DNA of 53,491 nucleotides from Melioribacter sp. (GCA_023250955.1 JAHEZQ010000031.1:1-53491), one strand, 5' to 3'. Counted from the stretch's first letter, positions 9,703-18,466 are shown. Program-made: numbers and translations. The notes: generated by a model from the sequence alone, not told the origin.

Positions 9703-9731
9703 AAAAAACCCCCATTTGCCAGGGGGTTTTC
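9703..9731 (-). terminator. Intrinsic terminator of rpmB
   Basis: AAAACCCCC and GGGGGTTTT form a 9-bp stem with an 8-nt loop, and the minus strand continues in a T-rich run. It lies about 18 bases past the stop codon of the bL28 gene. Confidence 0.88.
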
Positions 9732-9748
9732 TTTGGAATAACTAAAGT

Positions 9749-9988
9749 TTATCTAGCCTTAATCTTTTTCTCTTTAACAAGTTTTGCAATTTGAGATGTT
9801 CCGTTCTTCGATATAGTTCTCAGTGCACTTGCAGAAACTCTAACTGTAACGAATTTATTCAATTCTTTTACCCAGATTCTCTTTTTCTGAAGATTTGGCA
9901 GAAATCTCTTTTTTGTTTTGTTATGTGCGTGAGAAACACTATTACCAGCCACAGGACCAATGCCAGATACTTGACATCTTCTAGCCAT
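9749..9988 (-). CDS. rpmB: Large ribosomal subunit protein bL28
   Basis: A 79-residue basic protein with the bL28 signature: MARRCQVSG at the N-terminus, [20 protein letters not shown], then [11 protein letters not shown]. It is a component of the 50S subunit. A longer reading frame extends 38 codons upstream, but the ATG used here matches the family start and has AAAGAGG nine bases before it, so the extension is rejected. It is flanked by its own terminator and by the ferritin terminator upstream. Confidence 0.97.
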   Translation of the reverse strand: MARRCQVSGIGPVAGNSVSHAHNKTKKRFLPNLQKKRIWVKELNKFVTVRVSASALRTISKNGTSQIAKLVKEKKIKAR

Positions 9989-10064
9989 TTTAATAACCTC
10001 TTTAATTCGATTTTTGGTGGCGAAAAATAGTAAAAAATAACTTAACGAAAAAATTTTTGAATAA

Positions 10065-10090
10065 ATAAAAAAGGTGGCTAAAAAGCCGCC
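10065..10090 (-). terminator. Intrinsic terminator of the ferritin gene
   Basis: On the minus strand GGCGGCT-TTTT-AGCCACC (one G-T pair) is followed by a seven-base T run. It lies 20 bases downstream of the ferritin stop codon and upstream of rpmB, separating the two units. Confidence 0.85.
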
Positions 10091-10110
10091 CTTGTTGAAC
10101 AATTAAAAGA

Positions 10111-10602
10111 TTATTTAGCCCTCATTCCCAGCTCACGGTCGAGCAGAAATAGGGAAGTTTTGTTATCATTCAATAATTTGAATTTGTGAATGATCTGAGC
10201 GACTGTTGAGACTTCTTCTACTTGTTCAGTTATGAAATAATTTAGGAATAAACTTGTTGAATAGTCTTTTTCTTGTATGGCTAGTCCCGCAAGACTGTTG
10301 ATTCTATCGGTAATATAGAGCTCATGTTTATGTGATTCTTCAAAAACTTCAAGCGGTGATTTCCACTTTGACTTTGGTTTTTCAAGGCCATCAAGTAAAA
10401 CTCTTCCACCTACATCATTTAAGTATTTAACAAATTTCATTGCATGGCCATATTCTTCTTGTGATTGAACTTGCATCCATTTTGAAAAACCAAACCAGTT
10501 CTCACTTTCAAAATATGCTGACATTGATAAATATAAATATGATGAAAATAATTCAGCATTGATCTGCTCATTCAATGCTTTTTGCATTTTCTCGGATATC
10601 AT
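10111..10602 (-). CDS. ftnA: Non-haem bacterial ferritin
   Basis: A 163-residue ferritin of the FtnA type. Twenty-four copies normally form a cytoplasmic shell that oxidises ferrous iron and stores it as mineral. The ferroxidase ligands are visible at the expected spacing: the Glu of NAELFSSYLY (helix A), the QEEYGHA Glu and His (helix B), a Glu in the EVFEESHKHE helix (helix C), and the FITEQVEE segment (helix D). Length and start are standard, with CAGAGG upstream of the ATG. It is a single-gene unit with its own terminator. Confidence 0.96.
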   Translation of the reverse strand: MISEKMQKALNEQINAELFSSYLYLSMSAYFESENWFGFSKWMQVQSQEEYGHAMKFVKYLNDVGGRVLLDGLEKPKSKWKSPLEVFEESHKHELYITDRINSLAGLAIQEKDYSTSLFLNYFITEQVEEVSTVAQIIHKFKLLNDNKTSLFLLDRELGMRAK

Positions 10603-10794
10603 TTAGAACCTCTGATTGTTTATAAAATTGATTTCCTAATTTAAGTTAAATATTTGGTACTCATTGTTGGATCATCATTAAGCTAACAATTCTATTCTAG
10701 ATTAAGTTCTATTTTTAGCATCTTCCAATAATAAATTTTAAGAATGTTCATATTAAAGTCATTAAATTTATGATATTAAAAATCCATACTAGAA

Positions 10795-11502
10795 ATGAAA
10801 ATATTTTTTAAGGCCATCAAATTTTTAGTCTCACTATTTGCTTTATATACTGCATTTTCCATTTTTGTTATACTTTTCTTCAGAATAATTGACCCACCTG
10901 TTTCAGCATTCATTAATTCTAAATCAGATCCGTTTTTAGGATTGGTCTCTTTTTCAGATGTAAAACAAAAATCTGTTTCAATCCGAAATGTTTCCAAATA
11001 TGCGGCGTTAGCTGTTATTGCATCAGAAGATCAAAAATTCTTTGAACATTTTGGATTTGATTTCGATCAAATTGAAAAAGCAATGAAAGAAAATGAACAT
11101 AGAAAAAGAATTCGAGGAGCTAGTACGGTTTCTATGCAAGTTGCTAAAAATATGTTTTTATGGTCAGGTAAAAATATTATCCGAAAAGGATTTGAAGCAT
11201 ATTACACTTTGATGTTGGAATTACTTTGGAGTAAGGAAAGAATAATAGAAGTATATCTAAATATTGCTGAGATGGGAAATGAAATTTATGGGATTGAAGC
11301 AGCTTCAAAAATTTATTGCGGAAAATCTTCAATAAAGCTAAATCCTACAGAGTCCGCAACAATTATTGCAGTATTACCGAATCCAACAAAACGTGACCCT
11401 CGCAGGCCGAGTGGTTATCTAATACACCGTCGTGATAATATATTACAACAAATGAATTTCATTGGTGGGATTGATATTCTAAAAGAATATATTTCCTACT
11501 AA
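10795..11502 (+). CDS. mtgA: Monofunctional biosynthetic peptidoglycan transglycosylase
   Basis: A 235-residue membrane-anchored GT51 enzyme that polymerises lipid II into glycan strands. There is one N-terminal membrane helix (about 7-30), then the GT51 domain with the conserved blocks ASEDQKFFEHFGFD (first catalytic Glu), RGASTVSMQVAKNMFL, ELLWSKERIIEVYLN (second catalytic Glu) and EAASKIY. There is no transpeptidase domain, and the length is normal for MtgA. Transcribed alone. The start ATG gives the right anchor; no strong ribosome site is seen. Confidence 0.95.
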   Translation: MKIFFKAIKFLVSLFALYTAFSIFVILFFRIIDPPVSAFINSKSDPFLGLVSFSDVKQKSVSIRNVSKYAALAVIASEDQKFFEHFGFDFDQIEKAMKENEHRKRIRGASTVSMQVAKNMFLWSGKNIIRKGFEAYYTLMLELLWSKERIIEVYLNIAEMGNEIYGIEAASKIYCGKSSIKLNPTESATIIAVLPNPTKRDPRRPSGYLIHRRDNILQQMNFIGGIDILKEYISY

Positions 11503-11556
11503 TATTACATCATCTAATTGTTAATACTTTCTGGCTTAAAATATTCTAAGCATTTG

Positions 11557-11644
11557 CGGAAAGGGGGGGATTCGAACCCCCGGTTCCGAAATTCGGAACA
11601 ACGGTTTTCGAGACCGCCGCATTCAACCACTCTGCCACCTTTCC
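11557..11644 (-). tRNA. tRNA-Ser(CGA)
   Basis: This is an 88-base class II tRNA on the minus strand. The acceptor arms are GGAAAGG/CCTTTCC with discriminator G. The anticodon loop is CTCGAAA (anticodon CGA, decoding UCG), the variable arm is long (GTTCCGAATTTCGGAAC region), and the T loop TTCGAAT is closed by GGGGG/CCCCC. A 5-base GC-rich serine-type variable stem is evident. CCA is not encoded. Confidence 0.95.
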
Positions 11645-11832
11645 TTTTAGTTATTGATTTCTCTGCATTGATGATACAAATTTATTATAAAATTGTAAAA
11701 AATACTCACTTAATATTTGTGTTACGGTCAACATTTATTATAACAGTTTCATTTGAAGTTACTCAAGACTGAAAAAACTAAGCGTATAATCTGATTGAAA
11801 ACAATTAGTATAGTCATCATAATTATTTTTGC

Positions 11833-11861
11833 TTGACAATTAATTCAATGTAAAGTATGTT
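11833..11861 (+). promoter_or_regulatory. Candidate sigma-70-type promoter for the orphan lipoprotein
   Basis: A perfect TTGACA (11833-11838) is followed, after exactly 17 bases, by TATGTT (11856-11861). Transcription would begin near 11868, giving a leader of about 140 nt before the ATG at 12008. It is the best promoter match noticed in the window. Whether this lineage uses E. coli-like boxes is not certain. Confidence 0.5.
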
Positions 11862-12007
11862 ACACAAAAGTACAGATGGTTTTAAGGAAAATAACTTCGT
11901 AAATAAATAATTACTTAAAAAGTTTTCCTTTTCTCTGCTCTCCTACAGTCAGCCGAAAATAGAACTCAAATGAGTTCAAATATTTTTATAACATTTAAGA
12001 GGGTATT

Positions 12008-12568
12008 ATGAAAAACAAATTTACTTTTTTAGCATTACTTCCTTTAATTGGATTAATATTAATGAGTTGTCAGCAAAATTCAAATCCAGTTGACGAAAGT
12101 ATTTCTACAAATAACACAATTCAAAAAACAACACTGCAGAAGGACGTGGGATTTGATCAGTTTGGTTACAATAAAACTGCAAGAATATTCAATGGCACTG
12201 GGGAAAGTTGGGCGCTCGCAAAAGGCTTACCAGCAGACTACTTGGGGATTTACAGTAAAGATAAACTTGTAATGAAGTGGAATGCTGAATGGGATCGTGG
12301 TAATGCAGAAGGTTGGGTTAATCCACCATATGATGCATGGGAAAATAATGAATGGAATGGGAAAGTAAAAGGCGGCAGTGGTGCAGTTTGGAAATATAAA
12401 ATAGTTTGGGTAGGAGATTATGTTGCTAATCCAAACCTTATTCCTGATGGTGCATATGGAATCTGGGGACAGTTTGCAACAATAATGGATCAGGGACATG
12501 ATCCAAGTTTTGGTCCTGGTCATATATGGTTTGCACACGCCAAACCAACTGGTTATGGCTCCTATTAA
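12008..12568 (+). CDS. Orphan lipoprotein of unknown function
   Basis: A 186-residue predicted lipoprotein: the hydrophobic leader ends in LMSC, a lipobox, at about residue 21. The mature part is Trp-, Gly- and Asn-rich, with the motifs DQFGYNKTARIFNG, NAEWDRGNAEGW, GVGDY-like WVGDY and GHIWFAHAKPTGYGSY at the extreme C-terminus. It looks like a compact beta-rich secreted domain. I do not recognise the family. AGAGGG lies 5-6 bases before the ATG. It has its own candidate promoter and a strong terminator, so it is an independent transcription unit between two serine tRNA genes. Confidence 0.82.
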   Translation: MKNKFTFLALLPLIGLILMSCQQNSNPVDESISTNNTIQKTTLQKDVGFDQFGYNKTARIFNGTGESWALAKGLPADYLGIYSKDKLVMKWNAEWDRGNAEGWVNPPYDAWENNEWNGKVKGGSGAVWKYKIVWVGDYVANPNLIPDGAYGIWGQFATIMDQGHDPSFGPGHIWFAHAKPTGYGSY

Positions 12569-12588
12569 TTAGAATAATTATTAATTCT

Positions 12589-12622
12589 AAATCCCCCTGC
12601 AATAATGTAGGGGGATTTTTTT
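12589..12622 (+). terminator. Intrinsic terminator of the orphan lipoprotein
   Basis: AAATCCCCCT and AGGGGGATTT form a 10-bp stem around a 10-nt loop, with the T run extending to 12622. It lies about 20 bases after the stop codon. Confidence 0.92.
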
Positions 12623-12755
12623 GTGGGCTAATCATAGTCAGTCTGGCGATTTCTGTTTTCCCTAATTTTTTCCTTTTCAACAAAAAGTGTTAGATAATAT
12701 TGTAGCTATTTTTTTCTCCAAACGATTCTTGATATATTTACAATATAAATAAAAT

Positions 12756-12842
12756 GGAGAGGTGCAGGAGTGGTTTATCTGGCTACCCTGGAAAGGTAGT
12801 GTACCTGCAAGGGTACCGAGGGTTCGAATCCCTCTCTCTCCT
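12756..12842 (+). tRNA. tRNA-Ser(GGA)
   Basis: This is an 87-base class II tRNA. The acceptor arms are GGAGAGG/TCTCTCC (one G-U), and the anticodon stem CTACC/GGTAG encloses CTGGAAA (anticodon GGA, decoding UCC/UCU). The serine-type long variable arm contains GTACC-TGCAA-GGGTAC, and the T loop TTCGAAT is closed by GAGGG/CCCTC. CCA is not encoded. The discriminator reads T rather than the more usual G. Confidence 0.94.
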
Positions 12843-12853
12843 CATAGAAAAAT

Positions 12854-12896
12854 AAAACCTCGACCATGGCAAATGAATGCTGTTTTCGAGGTTTTT
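12854..12896 (+). terminator. Intrinsic terminator after tRNA-Ser(GGA)
   Basis: AAAACCTCGA and TCGAGGTTTT form a 10-bp stem around a long loop of about 22 nt, and T residues follow. It begins 11 bases after the tRNA. Confidence 0.78.
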
Positions 12897-13015
12897 GTTT
12901 TTAAAAACTATCACCATAGTCGGCTTATTAGAATGTATTTGGTGTAGTTGGTCATTTTTTGATCATCGCATTTTTTCAAATCATTTAATCAATTGATCAA
13001 AATAAATAGTTAGAC

Positions 13016-13156
13016 AATAAGTTATTCTCTGAAGAATATAATTTCATTGATTAATTCAAGTGTTGTGAAGTTCCAATTGTTTCCTTAGGAGAAAGATTTC
13101 CTGTTGTAGTTATGCCTTTGATTTGAGAAGACAAAAATAGAGTGAAGACTTAAGCA
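13016..13156 (-). pseudogene. Transposase N-terminus remnant, copy A (degenerate repeat)
   Basis: About 140 bases are similar (about 75-80% by eye) and in the same orientation to 16458-16605. Read on the minus strand, the translation keeps LKSK and then LLRKQLELH, which matches copy B and resembles the N-terminal FRSRxxLxxExLALRxQLxV block of integrase-core (DDE) transposases. The frame is broken by internal stops and a 6-base deletion relative to copy B. No transposase body follows. It lies in the 400-base spacer before the PL22-like gene; the rest of that spacer shows nothing recognisable. Confidence 0.6.
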
Positions 13157-13303
13157 CAGTGAATTTTACTATTTATTTCTCGGAGAGCAAAAATAGCGAT
13201 TCTAGTTTAGATGGCGGATAATGTTTTGAGTAGCCACATGAATTTAGTGAAAACTGTTATAGCTGAAATTGAATGATTAGCACAATCACAATAGTTATAT
13301 AAA

Positions 13304-14704
13304 TTATTTGATCAATACCATTTTCTTGGCTTCTATATAATATCCGGCTTGTAGTTTGTAGAAATAAATTCCACTATTTAATTTGGATGCGTCAAAATCA
13401 ATCGAATATTGTGCGTCAGGTAGTTTTTGATTTAGTAAAATTGCTATCTCTTGTCCAAGTGTATTGTAAACAGATAATTTTACGTATTCGGATTGGGGCA
13501 ACACAAATTGAATTTTTGTTGTCGGATTAAATGGGTTTGGATAATTCTGCAACAAGTAAATTTTGTTGTCAGGTATATGCGAACTCGATCGAATACCGGG
13601 TCCCGCTTTTTTCCTAAGCAAATAAATATTCCCGTTGCCATCTCGATCACTATTAAATACCAGGTCAGTTGAATTGATAAATGCCGCATGTGGATGCCAC
13701 GTTTCACTCGAAGAAGAACTACCGTGTCTAAACATTTTTTTGGCTGTTAAAGTACCGTCCGGGTTAATTATAAAATAAGTAATATCGGGTTTGTTACTGC
13801 TTCCATCACTTTGAAAGGTTGTCATTGTGCTATTTATTGCAAAGTGATTACCTGTAACAGGAACAGTAAAGCTTTTTTTATAGCCGGTACGCGTGTTATA
13901 AGTTTCTATAAATTCCTTATCGCTGGTTTTGAAAACCCATGCCGCAGTTATACCGTCTGGAAACCAAAATGGATGGACCACGTGTTCTTCTGATGTATTA
14001 TAACCAACTGTAATAAAATTAGTACCATCAGTATCAACGATAGAGATGTTCCCATCAAGCACATGATACAAAACTTTATTTCCATATATAGGATTTAAAT
14101 ATGCGTGATCAACTTCTCCGGCTGCTTTGTAAAACATTTTTGGAGGAGAGCCGTCTTTACTTCCAATTGTAGTTAGCCAGCCAAATGATTTGTTTGCTTT
14201 ATCCAGCTGAATGTATAATAACTTATTTCCGTCCGAAGAAATATTTATTGAGCCGCGGATATAATATTTAGTAAGATCAACTTTTGTGAGTTCGCGCTCG
14301 GAAAAAGGGAAAACCAATCCAACTGCCTTTATAGAACTACCTTGCGAATAAAAAGCTTCTTGAGTAATTGCGGAAACATTTGCATTCTGACCGTTAATAT
14401 TAATTCCGTCTGTGATCTGAGTAATTAGACCCGAATTCAAATCTACCTTGTATAAATTTTGTTCGCCCTTACGCTCTGAGGTGAACACAATACAATTCAT
14501 TTGTTCTATATAAGGGTTCACATTGAGATAGAATTTACAATCGTAATTTAGATCTGTTGTTAACTGAAGTACTTCATATGATGAATCTATTGCAGACAGT
14601 GTTTTTAATTCAGATGGTAATATGTGTCCCTTTTGCGCAATATTAATTATACTTGTTACCAAAAGTATTGGGATAGTTAGATAAAATGCCTCGAAAAATC
14701 TCAT
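13304..14704 (-). CDS. Secreted PL22-type oligogalacturonate lyase with T9SS sorting domain
   Basis: A 466-residue exported beta-propeller. A signal sequence (about 1-24) is followed by a seven-bladed propeller matching PL22 oligogalacturonide lyases (Ogl), which split short galacturonans by beta-elimination. PL22 blocks are seen at GEVDHAYLNP (His200), EEHVVHPFWFPDG (His244, at the proposed catalytic-His position), GNHFAIN (His287, metal site) and ETWHPHAAF (His336 and His338, metal site). From memory of the Yersinia enzyme, the fourth metal ligand is Gln in Q-x-x-H-P-H; here it is Glu333. The C-terminus is a sorting domain starting NYPNPFNPTTKI. PL22 enzymes are usually cytoplasmic, so surface export is unusual. 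The gene sits 13 bases after the delta-60 gene, probably as one operon. TolB-like propeller proteins are the alternative reading. Confidence 0.78.
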   Translation of the reverse strand: MRFFEAFYLTIPILLVTSIINIAQKGHILPSELKTLSAIDSSYEVLQLTTDLNYDCKFYLNVNPYIEQMNCIVFTSERKGEQNLYKVDLNSGLITQITDGININGQNANVSAITQEAFYSQGSSIKAVGLVFPFSERELTKVDLTKYYIRGSINISSDGNKLLYIQLDKANKSFGWLTTIGSKDGSPPKMFYKAAGEVDHAYLNPIYGNKVLYHVLDGNISIVDTDGTNFITVGYNTSEEHVVHPFWFPDGITAAWVFKTSDKEFIETYNTRTGYKKSFTVPVTGNHFAINSTMTTFQSDGSSNKPDITYFIINPDGTLTAKKMFRHGSSSSSETWHPHAAFINSTDLVFNSDRDGNGNIYLLRKKAGPGIRSSSHIPDNKIYLLQNYPNPFNPTTKIQFVLPQSEYVKLSVYNTLGQEIAILLNQKLPDAQYSIDFDASKLNSGIYFYKLQAGYYIEAKKMVLIK

Positions 14705-14717
14705 AAATATTTTATCT

Positions 14718-16343
14718 CTAATTAAGTGTTGGATTAAAACGCATAACTAACAGATCTCTACCGCGATTGCCGTCGGATTTTTTGGGTCCACTTTCCTCGG
14801 CGACTTTTGTAACATCACGGTAACCGACAATTACTACTCGCTGCTCATGATCGATTGTCATCCCGACTGGCCAATCTTGTCCTTCTTTTCCCAAACTCCA
14901 GTATCGACGCGGTTCTCCATTTGGAGTTAAACGAACTAAAAGAATTTGGTGATAATAATTTACTGGTATAGTTGCTGCGAACTGAGTACTTGGTCGCACA
15001 GCAGTTGCAAGACAGAGAACATCATCATTATAAGTCAGCACCCGCGAACCTTGATCTCCTCGTCCTCCAAGAAAACAAACACCGTCTTTTCCAAAAGTAT
15101 GATCGAGCTTTCCATTCTTTCCTACCTTGACCAATACTACGTCAAATTCTTTTACGGTATCAGGACGAGAGAATTCTAAATCCGACGAAGAAGTACGTCC
15201 ACATATGATATACCCTCCGTCTGATGTAGGTGTTATATCATAAAGTTTTTCCTGTCTACTTCCGCCCAAATAAACAAAACCATGATCTCCCCATTTCTTA
15301 CGCAAGCGTCCTTTTTCATCAAAGCGGAACATCCAGCCATCCATTTTATGATCTTGCACGCTTGGACTGGTGTTATCTCCAATATTAGTGTTACTACCAG
15401 GTGATAGAACCATTGTGCCATCTATGGGCAGTCCCATACCGAAATGAAAACCCGATGCAACAAAACCTCTTTCTGGATCAGCTTTTAGAGACCACGCAAA
15501 ATCATGCGGATGACGTTTACCCATATTTGGGCAAGGTTTATTTCCAATACGAAGTATGCCGCGATCACCAAAGTCATTAACAAAATCACCGTGCTCATCA
15601 ATTTTGAAGATCATCACATCCTGTGCTTCCTTCCATCCGATTGTGGAAATCCCTGCGAGATCTCCGTCATTGGAACGTGTAATACCTGAAATTACAAACC
15701 CGCCTGATGTTTGAACGAGATGGTCTCCTGGTTCTGAATAATTCGAATCATGAAATATGAGCATATCATCTTCTGAACCACCGTATAAACGAATTCCTTT
15801 ATGTCCAAAGCTAGATTTATATTGACCGGTAGTAGTGAGTCGACAAACGACAATGTCATTCTTACCATGATAACCGCACGATACAAAATCCCCATCTCCA
15901 ACCGTAGTATATCCAACAACAAGGTAACCGTCTGGCTCTCCATTCTGTTGCATCACTTCAATTGCATCAATTGCTTGGTCAACTCCAGTGGATCCCGCCA
16001 TCCATTTACCATCCTCTCCGAAAGCAGAATCAAGTGAAAGATCGGAACGCAATTTATAAACAACCATATCGCGACTTCGTCCTTGAGTTGTAATGCAGCC
16101 CGCCACTATGTATCCACCATCGGAAGTTACATGTATGTTGTAACCACCATCTTCTCCATCTCCACCCAATACCAAAGTTTCAAGATCAGGGGGGTTTAAT
16201 ATACGGTCTGCTTTCTGTGTCACAAGTTGATTTTTGCTTTTTTCGTCAAGGTTAAGATTTTTTATTTTTTTCTGTTGTGGGTAGGATAAAAATGATGGGA
16301 TTAAAATGGTAACGATAAAAAATTGCAAATAAAATTTTTTCAT
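14718..16343 (-). CDS. Exported delta-60-repeat beta-propeller protein
   Basis: A 541-residue exported protein with about six to seven repeats of roughly 60 residues. Each has a DGGYI-V-x-G strand followed by D-hydrophobic-V-x-K(L/V) and then a D-x-x-FG-x-x-G turn, the pattern of delta-60/SBBP beta-propeller repeats. Examples are SDGGYIVAG, GGFVISG and GGYIICG. Signal peptide about 1-22; no sorting domain and no catalytic motif recognised, so a binding or scaffolding role is inferred. AGAGGAT precedes the ATG. It is first in a two-gene unit with the PL22-like gene. Sampled lines of this gene look GC-richer (about 45-53%) than most of the window, which could mean recent transfer. Confidence 0.8.
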   Translation of the reverse strand: MKKFYLQFFIVTILIPSFLSYPQQKKIKNLNLDEKSKNQLVTQKADRILNPPDLETLVLGGDGEDGGYNIHVTSDGGYIVAGCITTQGRSRDMVVYKLRSDLSLDSAFGEDGKWMAGSTGVDQAIDAIEVMQQNGEPDGYLVVGYTTVGDGDFVSCGYHGKNDIVVCRLTTTGQYKSSFGHKGIRLYGGSEDDMLIFHDSNYSEPGDHLVQTSGGFVISGITRSNDGDLAGISTIGWKEAQDVMIFKIDEHGDFVNDFGDRGILRIGNKPCPNMGKRHPHDFAWSLKADPERGFVASGFHFGMGLPIDGTMVLSPGSNTNIGDNTSPSVQDHKMDGWMFRFDEKGRLRKKWGDHGFVYLGGSRQEKLYDITPTSDGGYIICGRTSSSDLEFSRPDTVKEFDVVLVKVGKNGKLDHTFGKDGVCFLGGRGDQGSRVLTYNDDVLCLATAVRPSTQFAATIPVNYYHQILLVRLTPNGEPRRYWSLGKEGQDWPVGMTIDHEQRVVIVGYRDVTKVAEESGPKKSDGNRGRDLLVMRFNPTLN

Positions 16344-16457
16344 AATATCCTCTGTAATGTCGAAATCAAAAATAGTGATTCGATTTTTTAATTCCTAAAA
16401 GTAGAGTTATACTATAAATAAAAACTAAGTATAATTCTAAAAAAAGGCTTGATGGGA

Positions 16458-16605
16458 AATAAGTTATTCTCTGAAGAATACAATTTCATTGATTATTTAA
16501 TGTGGCGTGAAATTCCAATTGTTTCCTTAGAAAACTGATATCAAGTTGTAGTTGTGGTTTAGATCTGAAGAAACAAAGACAAAACGATAAGAAAGATCTA
16601 ATCAT
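16458..16605 (-). pseudogene. Transposase N-terminus remnant, copy B (degenerate repeat)
   Basis: On the minus strand an ATG at 16605 opens 39 codons ending at 16486. The reading includes RSFLSF, FFRSKPQLQLDISFLRKQ and LEFH, closely resembling the first 30-40 residues of integrase-core transposases of the FRSRxxLxxExLALRxQL type. The frame then stops and no DDE domain follows. Similarity to copy A (13016-13156) continues past the stop to about 16458, so both come from the same element. It lies in the divergent spacer between the delta-60 gene and the GH105 gene, where promoters for both must also lie. Confidence 0.65.
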
Positions 16606-16723
16606 AATAAGTTTTTTCGTATTAATTTTAGAAATATAAAAATAAAGATTATAGATAAAAATAATCTTTTTAATAATGAATGAGGTTATGAATAGAGACA
16701 ATTATCATAAAAGGAAAAACAAA

Positions 16724-18079
16724 ATGAAAAAAACATTTTTAGTTGTAATAAGCTTGTTAATGATCTATGATTTGAATTATTCTCAGAACCAAAAGAATGA
16801 TGTAATACCGGATGAATCCGGATGTAATTACCCGGTCCCTTACAATATTCCTCAAGTGAAAGATATTAAAGAGGTGCTTGATAGAGTAAAGAATTATTTT
16901 GTCGAATCAACACCTTACAGGATTATTGATTCAAAAACTGGTAAGACAATTACAGATTTTTCCGAATCGAACAAAAACGCTGTAATTGACAACAGCAAGG
17001 GAGAGTTCAATCAATGGTCATACACGATGGGTGTTGTATATGCCGGTATGAATTTGGTTACTGAGGTAACCGGAGATAAATCTTTTGTTGACTATGCTAT
17101 TAAAAGTTATGATTTCATTTTTGATAGTCTTCCTTACTTCATAAAGATAGATAAAAAGTACGGTGCCAAAAAAGAACAATACAGTCAACTAATGCACATG
17201 GCGGCTTTAGATCATTGCGGTTCAATAGGCGCTGCATTAATAAGAACTTATGAAAAAAATAAAGATAAACGTTATCGCGATATGATTGATACGGTCGCTA
17301 ATTATATAAGTAAAAAACAGTTTCGTCTTGAAGATGGTACACTTGCTCGTGAGCGCCCTCAAGCTCAATCGCTATGGAGCGACGATTTTTATATGTCGGT
17401 CCCGTTCCTTGCTCAAATGGGAAAATTAACAGGAGACAAAAAATATTGGGATGATGCTGTAAAGCAAGTAATTCAATTATCGGAACGATTGTTCGACCGC
17501 GAAAAAAAAATATATGATCACGGATGGAATGCCTGCGAAGCAAAATACGATCCTAAATTTTATTGGTCACGCGCTAATGGATGGGCTATGATGGCTATGG
17601 CAGAACTGTTGACAGTTCTACCTCAAAATTACATTGGAAGGGAAAGAGTTGTAGACTTGATTAATTTGACCACACAGAAATTAGCAAGTTTGCAGGACGG
17701 CACAGGGTTTTGGCACCAAATGCTTGATAAAGAAAGTACATACATGGAAACATCGGGCACAGCAATGTTTGTATTCGCAATTGCACGCGGTATTAATAAA
17801 GGATGGATTGATTTTACATTTTCACCTATCGCATTGGCTGGATGGAACGCAATTGTTACAAAAGTTTTACCAAACGGTCAAGTCGACGGTACTTGCATCG
17901 GTACTACCTTTGCTAACGATAACGTATACTATTACAATAGGCCTACAAGCGTATATGCAATGCACGGCTACGGACCAGTTTTACTGGCAGGAGCAGAGAT
18001 GATCACTCTAATGAATAATCCAAAGTATGATGTAAAGCTTAACAAAGCAATTATGTATAGACTCAAAGAAAATAATTAA
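16724..18079 (+). CDS. GH105 unsaturated rhamnogalacturonyl hydrolase
   Basis: A 451-residue exported enzyme of the YteR/RhiN/YesR type. It removes the unsaturated galacturonic acid left at the non-reducing end of rhamnogalacturonan or galacturonan oligosaccharides after lyase action. Signal peptide about 1-20. The (alpha/alpha)6-barrel motifs include MHMAALDHCGS, RPQAQSLWSDDFYMSVPFLA (Asp at about 219-220 fits the catalytic acid position), YWSRANGWAMMAMAE and STYMETSGTAMF. The frame could begin 16 codons upstream, but the ATG chosen gives the signal peptide and has AAGGA upstream. It complements the lyase on the other side of the spacer. Confidence 0.93.
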   Translation: MKKTFLVVISLLMIYDLNYSQNQKNDVIPDESGCNYPVPYNIPQVKDIKEVLDRVKNYFVESTPYRIIDSKTGKTITDFSESNKNAVIDNSKGEFNQWSYTMGVVYAGMNLVTEVTGDKSFVDYAIKSYDFIFDSLPYFIKIDKKYGAKKEQYSQLMHMAALDHCGSIGAALIRTYEKNKDKRYRDMIDTVANYISKKQFRLEDGTLARERPQAQSLWSDDFYMSVPFLAQMGKLTGDKKYWDDAVKQVIQLSERLFDREKKIYDHGWNACEAKYDPKFYWSRANGWAMMAMAELLTVLPQNYIGRERVVDLINLTTQKLASLQDGTGFWHQMLDKESTYMETSGTAMFVFAIARGINKGWIDFTFSPIALAGWNAIVTKVLPNGQVDGTCIGTTFANDNVYYYNRPTSVYAMHGYGPVLLAGAEMITLMNNPKYDVKLNKAIMYRLKENN

Positions 18080-18466
18080 TAATTGTTTTGATTTATAAAC
18101 TTGTCCTTATCCAAAACTCTATACAATTTTATAAATGCACAAATACTGAAGGACAATTTGAAAATTTATTACTTATAGATCATTCGCATAATAGACAAAA
18201 AAAAATTCTTGTTAGATTTTTGCTATTAAATTTTCTAGGAGAATTGATTTTATTGGTGATTATGTTAAAGGAAGAGAATAAAAATTAAAGTATAATAAGA
18301 TTTTACATGTTAATTTATTTAGCGTAGAAAATAATTTTATTAGTTAAAAATCTTAATTTTACTAGTGCATGAGGCTTTGGATATGAACAAGCTTAGAAAA
18401 CAATAGTTGGTTTTATCTACATTATCAAAAAGAAAAAATAAGGATGATCTAGTTTAAAGAGAAAAC
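18080..18466. other. Intergenic region, no gene supported
   Basis: A 387-base AT-rich spacer between the GH105 and GH95-like genes. A 66-codon TTG-started frame at 18088-18288 has no ribosome site and low-complexity content, so it is not called. I see no terminator, and no palindromic operator I trust. Confidence 0.4.

Noticed and set aside
9989-10102. A 38-residue N-terminal extension of bL28
   Set aside because: The shorter start matches the family and has a good ribosome site; the extension lies over the ferritin terminator region.
11518-11772. An 84-codon frame across the tRNA-Ser(CGA) region
   Set aside because: It overlaps a clear tRNA on the other strand and has no ribosome site or protein-like composition; the 61-codon frame over tRNA-Ser(GGA) at 12762 is rejected likewise.
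18088-18288. A 66-codon frame between the GH105 and GH95-like genes
   Set aside because: TTG start, no Shine-Dalgarno, low-complexity hydrophobic content and no sign of conservation.
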